A stretch of DNA of 64,000 bases from Allostella vacuolata (GTDB lineage: Bacteria; Pseudomonadota; Alphaproteobacteria; ATCC43930; Allostellaceae). Location of the stretch: positions 3,559,388 to 3,623,387 of the forward strand of contig AP019702.1 in NCBI GenBank assembly GCA_006739055.1, in the 5' to 3' direction. Made by a program: the position numbers and the translations under genes. Below the pieces are notes generated by a model, which had not been told where the DNA came from, made no database searches, and worked only from the letters and a program-made list of their open reading frames with translations. Below, one piece after another: positions 42,297 through 50,121 of the stretch (positions within the stretch are counted from its first letter, which is position 1; the number at the start of each line of letters is the position of its first letter).

Positions 42297-43406
42297 ATGG
42301 ACACGATCGAGCCGCTTCCCATCGTTCCCGCCGACCGATTGCAGCGGCAGATCGAAAGCATCCTGGTGGCCTGGGGCATGGACCCGGCCATCGCCGCGCG
42401 GACCGCGGGCGTGATGGTCGACACCGACCTGCGCGGCATCGATTCGCACGGGGTGACGATGCTGCTCGGCTACGAGGAGCGGCGCGATGCCGGGCGCCTC
42501 AACCTGGCCGCACGGCCGCGGGTGGTGCGGGAAAGCCCGGTCACGGCGCTGATGGACGCCGATGGCGGGCTCGGCCACCACCCCTCGCTCCTGGCCATGG
42601 AGCTGGCGATCGACAAGGCGCGGCGGATGGGCGTCGCCCTGGTGGCGGTGCGCAACAGCAACCATTACGGCGCGGCCGGCGCCTATGCGCTGCGCGCGGC
42701 CGAGGCCGGGCTGATCGGCATCACCGGCACCGGGTCGCGCACCCGCTGCGTCGTGCCGACCGGCGCGCGCGACGCCATGTTCGCGACCAACCCGATCGCG
42801 TTCGCCGCCCCCACCCGGCGCAACCGGCCCTTCGTGCTCGACATGGCGACCAGCACCGTGGCGGTGGGCAAGGTCAACATCTGCTGGCTCAACGACCGGC
42901 CGGTGCCGGCGGGCTGGGTGGTCGACGAACGCGGCCAGCCGGTGACCGACGCCGAGGCCGCGCGGCGCTATTGCCTGCGCCTGGTCGAGGGCGGCGTGAC
43001 GCCCTTGGGCGGCCTGCCGGAGATGGCGAGCCACAAGGGCTACGGCCTGGCGGCGATGATCGAGATCCTGTCGACCCAGCTCTCGGGCGCGATCTATTGC
43101 GGCACGGCCGCCGACGACCCGCGGGCCAGGGCCACCCCCTACGACGACCTCGGCCATTTCTTCCTGGCGCTCGACCCGCGCGCCTTCCGCCCCGACGGCG
43201 CCTTCGAGGACGAGCTGGACGAGATGATCGACCTGTTGCGCGCCGCGCCGCCGGTCGACCCGGCCCGGCCGGTCCTGGTCGCGGGCGACCCGGAATGGGC
43301 CCACTACGACCGCCGCCAGATGGACGGCATCCCGATGCCGGTCAAGCTGTTCGACCATGTCCGCGCCATCGCGGAACGGGCGGGGGTCGCGTTCGTGCTG
43401 GGGTGA
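42297..43406 (+). CDS. Malate/L-lactate dehydrogenase-family oxidoreductase
   Basis: A 369-residue NAD(P)-dependent member of the YlbC/Ldh2 family (COG2055), which reduces 2-oxo acids such as oxaloacetate, 2,3-diketogulonate or ureidoglycolate. Family motifs are TDLRGIDSHGVTML near residue 45, VAVRNSNHYGAAGAYAL, ATNPIAFAAP and PEMASHKGYGLA. Cytoplasmic. Start ATG 42297 lies after GTGACGCG with little ribosome-site signal; an upstream in-frame start is possible. It is followed in the opposite direction by a LysR gene. Confidence 0.87.
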   Translation: MDTIEPLPIVPADRLQRQIESILVAWGMDPAIAARTAGVMVDTDLRGIDSHGVTMLLGYEERRDAGRLNLAARPRVVRESPVTALMDADGGLGHHPSLLAMELAIDKARRMGVALVAVRNSNHYGAAGAYALRAAEAGLIGITGTGSRTRCVVPTGARDAMFATNPIAFAAPTRRNRPFVLDMATSTVAVGKVNICWLNDRPVPAGWVVDERGQPVTDAEAARRYCLRLVEGGVTPLGGLPEMASHKGYGLAAMIEILSTQLSGAIYCGTAADDPRARATPYDDLGHFFLALDPRAFRPDGAFEDELDEMIDLLRAAPPVDPARPVLVAGDPEWAHYDRRQMDGIPMPVKLFDHVRAIAERAGVAFVLG

Positions 43407-43424
43407 GTGCCGGGCAGCGCCGTC

Positions 43425-44324
43425 TCAGCCGGCCTGGCCCGCTTCCCGGACGACGTCGAGGAACGCGCGCAGGGCTGGCGGGACGGCGCGGTGGCCCGGA
43501 TAATAGACCGCCGCCCCCTCCGCCGCCGGCAGCCAGGGGGACAGCACCTCGCTGAGGCGCCCCGCCGCGAGCGCGTCGGCAGCGGCCTGGCCCCAGACAT
43601 AGGCGATGCCCAGCCCCGCGACCGCGGCCTGCACCATCAGGTCGTCGTCGTCGAGGATGACCGACCCCGCGGCGTCGACCGTCGACACCTGCCCGGCGCG
43701 CTCGAACTCCCATCGGTAGAGCCTGCCGCCCGGGAGGCGGTGGCCGATGCAGCGATGGCCCTTCAGATCGTCCGGCGTCGCCGGCTCGCCCGCGCGATCG
43801 AGATAGGCCGGCGCGGCGACGCACAGGAACCGCGCCGGCTTGCCGAGCGGAACCGCGATCATGTCCCGGGCAATCGACCCCGTCAGGCGCACCCCGGCAT
43901 CGAACCCGCGCGCGACGATGTCGATCAGCTGCCCTTCGACGACGATGTCCACGGTCACGCCGGGGAAGCGCTCCGCCATCCGGGGAAGAACGTCGCGGAC
44001 CAGCAGCACCGCCCCCTGGCGCGGCGCGTTGATGCGCACCGAACCCGCCACGGCACCGCGGAAGGCCGCGACGCTGTCGAGCGCGTCGTCCAGCGAGGCG
44101 AGCGCGGGCCGAAGGCGGCCGAGCAACTCGAACCCGGCCTCGGTCGGCGCGACGCTGCGGGTCGTGCGGTTCAGCAGGCGCACGCCCATGCGCTCCTCCA
44201 GGGCGCGCATCGCGTGGCTCAAGGTCGACGGCGCCGTGCCCAGCTCGTCCGCCGCCCGGCGAAAGCTGCGGTGCGTGGCCACGGCCACGAATGCGGTCAG
44301 GTCGTTGAGCGACGGTCGGGTCAT
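43425..44324 (-). CDS. LysR-family transcriptional regulator
   Basis: A 299-residue regulator. The winged helix-turn-helix is at about 5-65 (LNDLTAFVAVATHRSFRRAA, LGTAPSTLSHAMRALEERMG, RLLNRTTRSVAPTEAG). The effector-binding domain begins near 90 (SVRINAPRQGAVLL). It belongs to the group often linked to oxidoreductase or efflux genes (DsdC/CrgA-like subgroup). It is divergent from the RidA gene, with a dyad in the shared promoter region (44355-44377), so the RidA gene is its probable target. Confidence 0.9.
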   Translation of the reverse strand: MTRPSLNDLTAFVAVATHRSFRRAADELGTAPSTLSHAMRALEERMGVRLLNRTTRSVAPTEAGFELLGRLRPALASLDDALDSVAAFRGAVAGSVRINAPRQGAVLLVRDVLPRMAERFPGVTVDIVVEGQLIDIVARGFDAGVRLTGSIARDMIAVPLGKPARFLCVAAPAYLDRAGEPATPDDLKGHRCIGHRLPGGRLYRWEFERAGQVSTVDAAGSVILDDDDLMVQAAVAGLGIAYVWGQAAADALAAGRLSEVLSPWLPAAEGAAVYYPGHRAVPPALRAFLDVVREAGQAG

Positions 44325-44354
44325 TGCTGGTGATCTTGCACTGACCCATGCCGA

Positions 44355-44377
44355 ATTCAACGCATGGTCCGTTCAAT
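44355..44377. promoter_or_regulatory. Candidate LysR binding site
   Basis: ATTCAAC-N9-GTTCAAT is an imperfect dyad (6 of 7 paired) in the 140-base divergent region between the LysR gene and the RidA gene. It has the AT-rich, interrupted-palindrome form with the T-N11-A core that LysR regulators use. Confidence 0.5.
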
Positions 44378-44464
44378 CCCGACCCGATATTCGTTCCCGG
44401 ACACCGGCGCGGCTCTGACCCCTCGCCGTCCCGTCCCCCACCAACCCCACGATGGAGCCTTGCC

Positions 44465-44875
44465 ATGACGACACGGGAACCGATCTTTCCGGCCGGCCGC
44501 CACGCGCTGTACGAGATCCACCGCTACTCGGCGGCGATCCGCTCGGGCGATCTCTTGTTCGTTTCCGGACAGGTCGGCAGCCGCGACGACGGCACGCCCG
44601 AGCCGGACTTCGGGAAGCAGGTCCGGCTCGCCTTCGACAACCTGGCAGGCGTGCTGCGCGCCGCCGGCTGCACGGTCGACGACATCGTCGACGTGACCAC
44701 CTTCCACACCGACCCCGAAAACCAGTTCGCGACCGTGCTGGCGGCCAAGGACGAGGTCTTCGGCCATCCGCCCTACCCCAGCTGGACCGCCGTGGGCGTG
44801 ACGTGGCTGGCGGGCTTCGACTTCGAGATCAAGGTCATCGCGCGCGTCCCGGCAGCCGGCGCGACGTTGGCGTAA
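44465..44875 (+). CDS. RidA/YjgF-family protein
   Basis: A 136-residue member of the reactive-intermediate deaminase superfamily. GDLLFVSGQVGSRDDGTPE, QVRLAFDNLAGVLRAAGCTV and VDDIVDVTTFHTDP match the family. The terminal YPSWTAVGVTWLAGFDFEIKVI has Trp-Thr in place of the catalytic Arg-Cys stretch of RidA, so it is a non-RidA subfamily. Divergent from and probably controlled by the LysR regulator. A perfect hairpin that may terminate it begins 8 bases after its stop. Confidence 0.85.
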   Translation: MTTREPIFPAGRHALYEIHRYSAAIRSGDLLFVSGQVGSRDDGTPEPDFGKQVRLAFDNLAGVLRAAGCTVDDIVDVTTFHTDPENQFATVLAAKDEVFGHPPYPSWTAVGVTWLAGFDFEIKVIARVPAAGATLA

Positions 44876-44883
44876 GGGTGGGC

Positions 44884-44913
44884 GGCGCCCGCGCCCTTGA
44901 CAGCGCGGGCGCC
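44884..44913 (+). terminator. Hairpin after the RidA gene, overlapping the next promoter
   Basis: A perfect 11-bp stem, GGCGCCCGCGC with GCGCGGGCGCC, has an 8-base loop CCTTGACA. That loop includes TTGACA, the -35 hexamer of the toxin-antitoxin promoter. Termination and initiation signals are therefore nested. Confidence 0.6.
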
Positions 44914-44930
44914 CTTGCGACATTAGTCGC
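44897..44930 (+). promoter_or_regulatory. Promoter and operator of the Xre-RES pair
   Basis: TTGACA (44897-44902) is followed after 17 bases by ACATTA (44920-44925). The -10 lies inside the inverted repeat GCGAC-ATTA-GTCGC (44917-44930), suited to autorepression by the Xre antitoxin. Related half sites (GCGAC) recur at 44938-44942. The antitoxin ATG is at 44953. Confidence 0.6.
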
Positions 44931-44952
44931 ATTGTCAGCGACAGGTGACGCA

Positions 44953-45429
44953 ATGACGGATGTGGCGACAGGCGAACGGGAAGGCTTGGTCGGTCGCGCC
45001 GCAGATCTGCTCGGCGGTTCCGGAACCTTCAAGCGGCGGCTTACGACGACGCTGGACGCGCATGAGGCGATCCTGTCCGGCTTCTCGGGCAAGGCGCTGG
45101 TCCGGCTTTCGGAGAACGTCGCCCTCATCCGCCGCGCCGACGCGTTCGAGAAGGCGCTCGGGCTCAGCCTGCGCACCTTCCAGCGACACAAGAAGGACGG
45201 CACCGCGCGGAAGCTCAGCCAGGAGCAGAGCGGGCGAGCCTGGAAGTTCGCGGAAATCCTCGAGAAGGCAACCGATGTCTTCGGTTCGCGGGCCGAAGCC
45301 GAACGGTTTCTCGAGCGGCCGGCGATCGGGCTGGACCAGCGGCGGCCGATCGACCTGCTGGCCACGCCCGCCGGAGTGGAACTGGTCGAGACGCATCTGG
45401 AGCGGATCAAGTACGGCGTCTACGCGTGA
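44953..45429 (+). CDS. Xre/MbcA/ParS-type antitoxin (DUF2384)
   Basis: A 158-residue antitoxin. The helix-turn-helix-like centre is ALGLSLRTFQRHKKDGTARK. The DUF2384 toxin-binding part is WKFAEILEKATDVFGSRAEA, with the FL..P..GL....P.DLL.T..G motif (RFLERPAIGLDQRRPIDLLA) and a final RIKYGVYA. This order is typical of antitoxins paired with RES-domain toxins. The toxin GTG overlaps its stop by two bases, so the pair is tightly coupled, and a promoter with an operator dyad lies just upstream. Confidence 0.9.
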   Translation: MTDVATGEREGLVGRAADLLGGSGTFKRRLTTTLDAHEAILSGFSGKALVRLSENVALIRRADAFEKALGLSLRTFQRHKKDGTARKLSQEQSGRAWKFAEILEKATDVFGSRAEAERFLERPAIGLDQRRPIDLLATPAGVELVETHLERIKYGVYA

Positions 45430-45935
45430 CCCCGCTGCCGGGTGCCCTCGGCAGCGGCGAGATCCTCGCCTGGCGCCTGGACCTGGAGACCTTCCGGAGC
45501 AGCTGGGACAGTGGCGAAGGCGCGTTCCGCGTCGGCGGGCGATGGAACAGCCGCGGCGTCCGCACGGTCTATTGCGCGATCGATCCCGCAACCGCCATCC
45601 TGGAGGTGGCGGTGCACAAGACCTTCCGTGCTCTCGACACGGTGCCCCATGTGCTGACCGCGCTGAAGGTCGGCGACCCGGCCGCGATCCATGTCGTGCA
45701 GCCGGACATGGTCCCCAACCCGAACTGGCTTCGTCCAGGGATACCGAGCGCCGGCCAGCAGGCGTTCGGCGATGCGCTCCTCGCCCGCCATCGCTTTGTC
45801 CTCGTTCCGAGCGCCGTCTCCACCTATAGCTGGAACCTGCTTTTCGATGCGGAGCGGGCCAAGGGCGCCTATGCGATGGTGCTGCAGCAGCGCTTCGCGC
45901 TCGACCCCCGCCTGCATCCCCCGGCCCCGCCCTAA
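45426..45935 (+). CDS. RES-domain toxin (NAD+-degrading)
   Basis: A 169-residue toxin of the RES family; characterised members deplete NAD+. The name-giving residues are visible: Arg39 in VGGRWNSRG, Glu60 in ATAILEVAVHK and Ser in PSAVSTYSWNLLFD, with Tyr49 in RTVYCA. A GTG start at 45426 overlaps the antitoxin stop. ILAWRLDLETF at the beginning is the conserved lead-in. It lies 23 bases before the LldD-like gene, which may be read through from the toxin promoter. Confidence 0.9.
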   Translation: MTPLPGALGSGEILAWRLDLETFRSSWDSGEGAFRVGGRWNSRGVRTVYCAIDPATAILEVAVHKTFRALDTVPHVLTALKVGDPAAIHVVQPDMVPNPNWLRPGIPSAGQQAFGDALLARHRFVLVPSAVSTYSWNLLFDAERAKGAYAMVLQQRFALDPRLHPPAPP

Positions 45936-45958
45936 CCCCGAGCCCGCAGACCCGACCC

Positions 45959-47104
45959 ATGCGCCTGAAGAACTGCCACAACTTCCACGACTTCCGCCGC
46001 ATGGCCCGGCAGCGCCTGCCGGGGCCGATCTTCAACTACATCGACGGCGCGGCCGACGACGAGGTCACCCTGCGGCGCAACACGGCCGCCTTCGACGCCT
46101 GCGACCTGGTGCCGAACGTGCTGCGCGGGGTGACCGACGTCGACCTGTCGGTCACCGTCATGGGGCAGAAGCTGGCGATGCCGGTCTACTGCTCGCCGAC
46201 CGCCCTGCAGCGCCTGTTCCACCACCAGGGGGAGCGGGCGGTGGCGGCGGCGGCGGCGAAGTACGGCACGATGTTCGGCGTCTCCTCGCTCGGCACGGTC
46301 AGCCTGGAGGAGGCGCGGCGGATCAGCAGCGGACCGCAGGTCTACCAGTTCTATTTCCACAAGGACCGCGGCCTGAACCGGGACATGATGACCCGCGCCA
46401 AGGAGGCCGGCGTCCAGGTCATGATGCTGACGGTCGACAGCATCACCGGCGGCAACCGCGAGCGCGACAAGCGCACCGGCTTCGCCATCCCCTTCAAGCT
46501 CAACCTGGCCGGCATGGCCCAGTTCGCGATCAAGCCGTCCTGGGCGATCGACTACCTCACCCATGAGAGCTTCAAGCTGCCGCAGCTCGACCGGCACGTC
46601 GACATGGGCGGCGGCGTCATGTCGATCAGCCGCTACTTCACCGAGATGCTGGACCCGTCGATGACCTGGGACGACGTCGCCCAGATGGTCCGGCACTGGG
46701 GCGGCCATTTCTGCCTGAAGGGCGTCATGTCGGTGGAGGATGCCCGGCGCGCGGTCGACATCGGCTGCACCGGCATCGTCCTGTCCAACCATGGCGGCCG
46801 CCAGCTCGACGGCTCCCGCACCGGCTTCGACCAGCTGGCCGAGATCGTCGATGCGGTCGGCGACCGCATCGACGTCATCATGGATGGCGGCGTGCAGCGC
46901 GGCACCCACGTCCTGAAGGCGCTGTCGCTGGGCGCCAAGGCCGTGGGCGTCGGCCGCTACTACCTCTTCCCGCTCGCCGCCGCCGGCCAGGCCGGCGTCG
47001 AGCGCGCGCTGGAACTGATGAAGATCGAACTCGAGCGCGACATGCGGCTGATGGGCTGCACCTCGGTCGACCAGCTGACGCGGGAGAACCTGCGCTTCCG
47101 ATAG
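45959..47104 (+). CDS. lldD: FMN-dependent alpha-hydroxy acid oxidase/L-lactate dehydrogenase
   Basis: A 381-residue FMN barrel enzyme oxidising L-2-hydroxy acids. Conserved: IFNYIDGAADDEVTLRRN, SPTALQRLFHHQGERA, the Lys of FCLKGVMSVEDA, the catalytic His and Arg in SNHGGRQLDGSR, and VIMDGGVQRGTHVLKAL. Membrane attachment is likely through the loop between barrel strands (NLAGMAQFAIKPSWAIDYLT). Substrate may be L-lactate, but mandelate or glycolate-type acids are possible; no lactate permease or lldR is present. Follows the RES toxin by 23 bases. Confidence 0.87.
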   Translation: MRLKNCHNFHDFRRMARQRLPGPIFNYIDGAADDEVTLRRNTAAFDACDLVPNVLRGVTDVDLSVTVMGQKLAMPVYCSPTALQRLFHHQGERAVAAAAAKYGTMFGVSSLGTVSLEEARRISSGPQVYQFYFHKDRGLNRDMMTRAKEAGVQVMMLTVDSITGGNRERDKRTGFAIPFKLNLAGMAQFAIKPSWAIDYLTHESFKLPQLDRHVDMGGGVMSISRYFTEMLDPSMTWDDVAQMVRHWGGHFCLKGVMSVEDARRAVDIGCTGIVLSNHGGRQLDGSRTGFDQLAEIVDAVGDRIDVIMDGGVQRGTHVLKALSLGAKAVGVGRYYLFPLAAAGQAGVERALELMKIELERDMRLMGCTSVDQLTRENLRFR

Positions 47105-47126
47105 ATGGCGCGACCGCGCTCCGGAT

Positions 47127-47342
47127 TCAGCCGGCCTTGAGCTCCTGAAACACCCGATCCGATTCGGCGAGGTCGAGGCCCGTGTGGATGGAGTCTCCCT
47201 CGTCCTGCGGGTACCAGCCCGGCACTTCGACCATGCGCGAGCACGACCCGAACGACACCGTCCAGATTCGCGTGCCGCGCCGAAGGAGCTGGCCTGTCTC
47301 CGGGTGAATGCGGGTCTCGGGCAGTCTCGATTCCGAAGCCAT
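47127..47342 (-). CDS. Small conserved hypothetical protein, possible truncated antitoxin domain
   Basis: A 71-residue protein reading LPETRIHPETGQLLRRGTRI, SRMVEVPGWYPQDEGDSIHT then LAESDRVFQELKAG. The pattern resembles the N-terminal module of some putative MqsA/YgiT-like antitoxins, but the usual Cys-rich zinc site and the C-terminal helix-turn-helix are absent. No toxin gene adjoins it. It may be a short stand-alone family or a truncated antitoxin. It is convergent with lldD (22-base gap). Confidence 0.6.
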   Translation of the reverse strand: MASESRLPETRIHPETGQLLRRGTRIWTVSFGSCSRMVEVPGWYPQDEGDSIHTGLDLAESDRVFQELKAG

Positions 47343-47416
47343 CTCGCCTGTCCTGATAAGAGCGGGCCAGTCCGAGCCGCAGGAAATTAAGCCAGGAGCT
47401 TCGGCTACCCGTCAAT

Positions 47417-47515
47417 GCGTCCCTCGACTACGCTCGGGATGAGGAGACGTTCTTTATTCCACGAGCATTTCCGCCAGTGGAGAAGCACCTCATCCCGAGC
47501 GTAGTCGAGGGACGC
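47417..47515. repeat. Dispersed palindromic element, copy 3
   Basis: A 99-bp element whose two 28-base arms (47417-47444 and 47488-47515) are a perfect inverted repeat; the variable triplet is CTACG here. The core is more diverged from copies 1 and 2 (ACGTTCTTTATTCCACGAGC). It lies in the 284-base gap between the small gene at 47127-47342 and the ketopantoate-reductase-like gene. The rest of that gap shows no gene. Confidence 0.9.
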
Positions 47516-47626
47516 TACGACCGATGGGCAACGCCCAGTTTCTTTCTAAGAGCTTCTCTATCGGCGGAATCGCTTGAGGAGGATAGAAGAATTCCTCGTT
47601 CCGAGCGAGGTCCAGGAGCGCGTTGC

Positions 47627-48616
47627 TCAATAGATCCCCAGCGCCCTCGCCCGCCCGACCGTCAGCGCGGCGACCGCGTCGAGGTTCGGCGTCGGGATGC
47701 CGAGTTCGCGGGCGAAGTCCTGGACGGCCAGGACGATGGCGTCGAGCTCGGTCGGGCGGCCGCGCTCGAAGTCCTGCAGCATGGACGGCTTGTGGCCGCC
47801 GCCGGGGCCCGGCTTCTGGATGTTGTTGAGGCGCGTCTCGGCGTCGGTGTCGAGCTTGAGGCCGAGCGCCTCGGCCACCCGCTGGCCCTCCTGCAGGACG
47901 CCGAGCGCGATCGGGCGCAGGGCCGGGTCGCCGGCGATGGCCGGGATCGACAGGCCGGTGACGGCGCACATCGGGTTCCAGGCAAGGTTGCCCATCAGCT
48001 TGATCCACACCTGGGCCCGCAGGTCCTCGACCACCGGCGCGTCGACGCCCGTGCCCTCGAACGCCTTGGAGATGGCCAGCACCCGGTCGGTGCGGCTGCC
48101 GTCCGGCTCGCCCAGCAGCAGGCGGTTGCGCGCCGGCGACTTGTTGGCGACGATCCCCGGCTGGATGATCTCGTTGGCCGAATAGACCACCGAGCCGATC
48201 GCGCGCGCGATCGGCAGCCGGTCCCACAGGATGCCCTCGGGATCCAGGCGCGGCAGCCGACGGCCGGCGTCGGGGCCGGCATGGCCGTGGAAGTACCACC
48301 AGGGCACGCCGTTGGTGGCGAAGACCACGGCGGTGTCGGGGCCGAGCAGCGGCGCCATCGCATCGACCGCGCCGGGCAGCGCGGGCGCCTTCAAGGTGAC
48401 GATGACCGCGTCCTGCGGGCCGGCGCGGCGCGGGTCGTCGGTGGCGAAGGGGCGGACATGGATCCGCTCCTCGCCCGCCTGCACGGTCAGGCCGCGCGCC
48501 TGCATCGCCTCCAGGTGCGGCCCGCGGGCGATCATCGTCACGTCCACGCCGGCACGGGCCAGACGCGCGCCGAAATTGCCGCCGACCGCGCCGGCGCCGA
48601 AGATACAGATCCGCAT
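47627..48616 (-). CDS. Ketopantoate reductase-like (ApbA/PanE family) oxidoreductase
   Basis: A 329-residue NADPH-dependent reductase. MRICIFGAGAVGGNFGARLA is the cofactor motif. The catalytic Lys lies in LRAQVWIKLMGNLAWNPMCA, followed by a conserved Asn. HKPSMLQDFERGRPTELDAI is the substrate-recognition signature (usually KxSMxxDxxxGRxTE). Longer than PanE of E. coli (303), and the subfamily is often found away from pantothenate genes, so the substrate could be another 2-oxo acid. It starts 54 bases downstream of urtE on the same strand and may be at the end of the urea operon. Confidence 0.82.
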   Translation of the reverse strand: MRICIFGAGAVGGNFGARLARAGVDVTMIARGPHLEAMQARGLTVQAGEERIHVRPFATDDPRRAGPQDAVIVTLKAPALPGAVDAMAPLLGPDTAVVFATNGVPWWYFHGHAGPDAGRRLPRLDPEGILWDRLPIARAIGSVVYSANEIIQPGIVANKSPARNRLLLGEPDGSRTDRVLAISKAFEGTGVDAPVVEDLRAQVWIKLMGNLAWNPMCAVTGLSIPAIAGDPALRPIALGVLQEGQRVAEALGLKLDTDAETRLNNIQKPGPGGGHKPSMLQDFERGRPTELDAIVLAVQDFARELGIPTPNLDAVAALTVGRARALGIY

Positions 48617-48670
48617 GGGGAGCCTCCGCCCGATTGGAAGGTCGCGGGCTTGTGCTGAAGGTGGAACGGT

Positions 48671-49366
48671 TCAGACGCTGAGATAGCGGCGGACCGCGGT
48701 CTCGTCCATCCCCGCACCCTCGCCGGCCAGCACGACCTCGCCGCGGTCCATGACGACGAAATCGTCGGCCAGCTCGCGCGCGAAGTCGAAATACTGCTCG
48801 ACCAGGACGATCGCCATGGTGCCGACCTGGCGGAGATGGACGATGACGCGGCCGATGTCCTTGATGATCGAGGGCTGGATGCCCTCGGTCGGCTCGTCGA
48901 GCAGCAGCAGGCGCGGCCGCATCACCAATGCGCGGGCCAGCGCCAGCTGCTGCTGCTGGCCGCCCGACAGGTCGCCGCCGCGCCGGCCCAGCATGGAGCG
49001 CAGGACCGGGAAGAGGTCGAAGATCTCGGACGGGATGGTGCGCTGGCTGCGCGGCAGCGGCGCGAAGCCGGTGCGCAGGTTCTCCTCCACCGTCAGCAAC
49101 GGGAAGATCTCGCGGCCCTGCGGCACGAGCGCCACCCCGCGCCGGGCGCGCTCGTGCGGCGGCGCCCCGCCCAGCTCCTTCCCTTCCCACAGGATGCGCC
49201 CGCCGGCGGTCGGCCGGTGGCCGGCGATCGCCCGCAACAGCGAGGTCTTGCCGACCCCGTTGCGCCCCATGACGCAGGTCACCCGTCCCGGGCTCGCCTG
49301 CAGGGAGACCTTCTTCAGGGCCTGGGCGGCCCCGTAGAACACGTCGATCGCTTCGACCGTCAGCAT
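48671..49366 (-). CDS. urtE: Urea ABC transporter ATP-binding subunit UrtE
   Basis: A 231-residue LivF-like ATPase, second nucleotide-binding subunit of the urea importer. Walker A is GRNGVGKTS, the signature is LSGGQQQQLALARAL and Walker B is LLLLDEPTEGIQPSI. The GIQPSII stretch is characteristic of UrtE. Last gene of the urtABCDE run, starting 2 bases after the urtD stop, so coupled. Cytoplasmic face of the membrane. Confidence 0.93.
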   Translation of the reverse strand: MLTVEAIDVFYGAAQALKKVSLQASPGRVTCVMGRNGVGKTSLLRAIAGHRPTAGGRILWEGKELGGAPPHERARRGVALVPQGREIFPLLTVEENLRTGFAPLPRSQRTIPSEIFDLFPVLRSMLGRRGGDLSGGQQQQLALARALVMRPRLLLLDEPTEGIQPSIIKDIGRVIVHLRQVGTMAIVLVEQYFDFARELADDFVVMDRGEVVLAGEGAGMDETAVRRYLSV

Positions 49367-49368
49367 GG

Positions 49369-50121
49369 CTAGCGCCCCAGATAGACTTCGACGACGCGCT
49401 CGTTGGCGCTGACGGCATCGAGCGACCCCTCCGCCAGGACCGAGCCCTCGTGCAGGACGGTGACGCGCACGCCGAGCGCGCGCACGAAGTGCATGTCGTG
49501 CTCGACGACCACGACCGAGCGGGTGCGGTTGATGTCGCGCAGCAGCTCCGCCGTCTGCTCGGTCTCGGCGTCGGTCATGCCAGCGACCGGCTCGTCGACC
49601 AGCAGCAGGGCCGGCTCCTGGGCCAGCAGCATGCCGATCTCCAGCCACTGCTTCTGCCCGTGCGACAGGGCGCCGGCCGAGAGGTGGCGCAGCTCGGTCA
49701 GGCGGGTGACGGCCAGGATCTCGTCCAGCCGGTCGCGCTCGGCCCCCGACATGCGGGCCATCAGGGTGGTGAAGACGCCGCGCCGCTGCTTCACCGCCAG
49801 GACCAGGTTGTCCCACACCGTGTGCATCTCGAACACGGTCGGGCGCTGGAACTTGCGGCCGATGCCGAGCTCGGCGATCGCCGCCTCGTCGAGGCGGGTC
49901 AGGTCGTGCTGGCCGCCGAACAGGACCGTGCCGGCGTCGGGCTTGGTCTTGCCGGTGACGACGTCCATCATCGTCGTCTTGCCGGCCCCGTTCGGCCCGA
50001 TGATCGCCCGCATCTCGCCCGGCTCGATGAACAGCGACAGGCCGTTCAGCGCCCGGAAGCCGTCGAACGACACCGAGACGCCGTCGACATAGAGCAGCGC
50101 GCTGGTTTCGACCGGGTTCAT
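49369..50121 (-). CDS. urtD: Urea ABC transporter ATP-binding subunit UrtD
   Basis: A 250-residue LivG-like ATPase. Walker A is GPNGAGKTT; GIGRKFQRPTVFEMHTVWDNL follows; the signature is the UrtD-specific LSHGQKQWLEIGMLLAQEP; Walker B is LLLVDEPVAGMTD. The ATG at 50121 overlaps the urtC stop as ATGA. Together with UrtE it energises UrtB/UrtC. Confidence 0.94.
   Translation of the reverse strand: MNPVETSALLYVDGVSVSFDGFRALNGLSLFIEPGEMRAIIGPNGAGKTTMMDVVTGKTKPDAGTVLFGGQHDLTRLDEAAIAELGIGRKFQRPTVFEMHTVWDNLVLAVKQRRGVFTTLMARMSGAERDRLDEILAVTRLTELRHLSAGALSHGQKQWLEIGMLLAQEPALLLVDEPVAGMTDAETEQTAELLRDINRTRSVVVVEHDMHFVRALGVRVTVLHEGSVLAEGSLDAVSANERVVEVYLGR

Noticed and set aside
31019-47515. The three palindromic elements as a CRISPR-like array
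   Set aside because: They are 6-10 kb apart, each is itself an inverted repeat, and there are no short regular spacers or cas genes.
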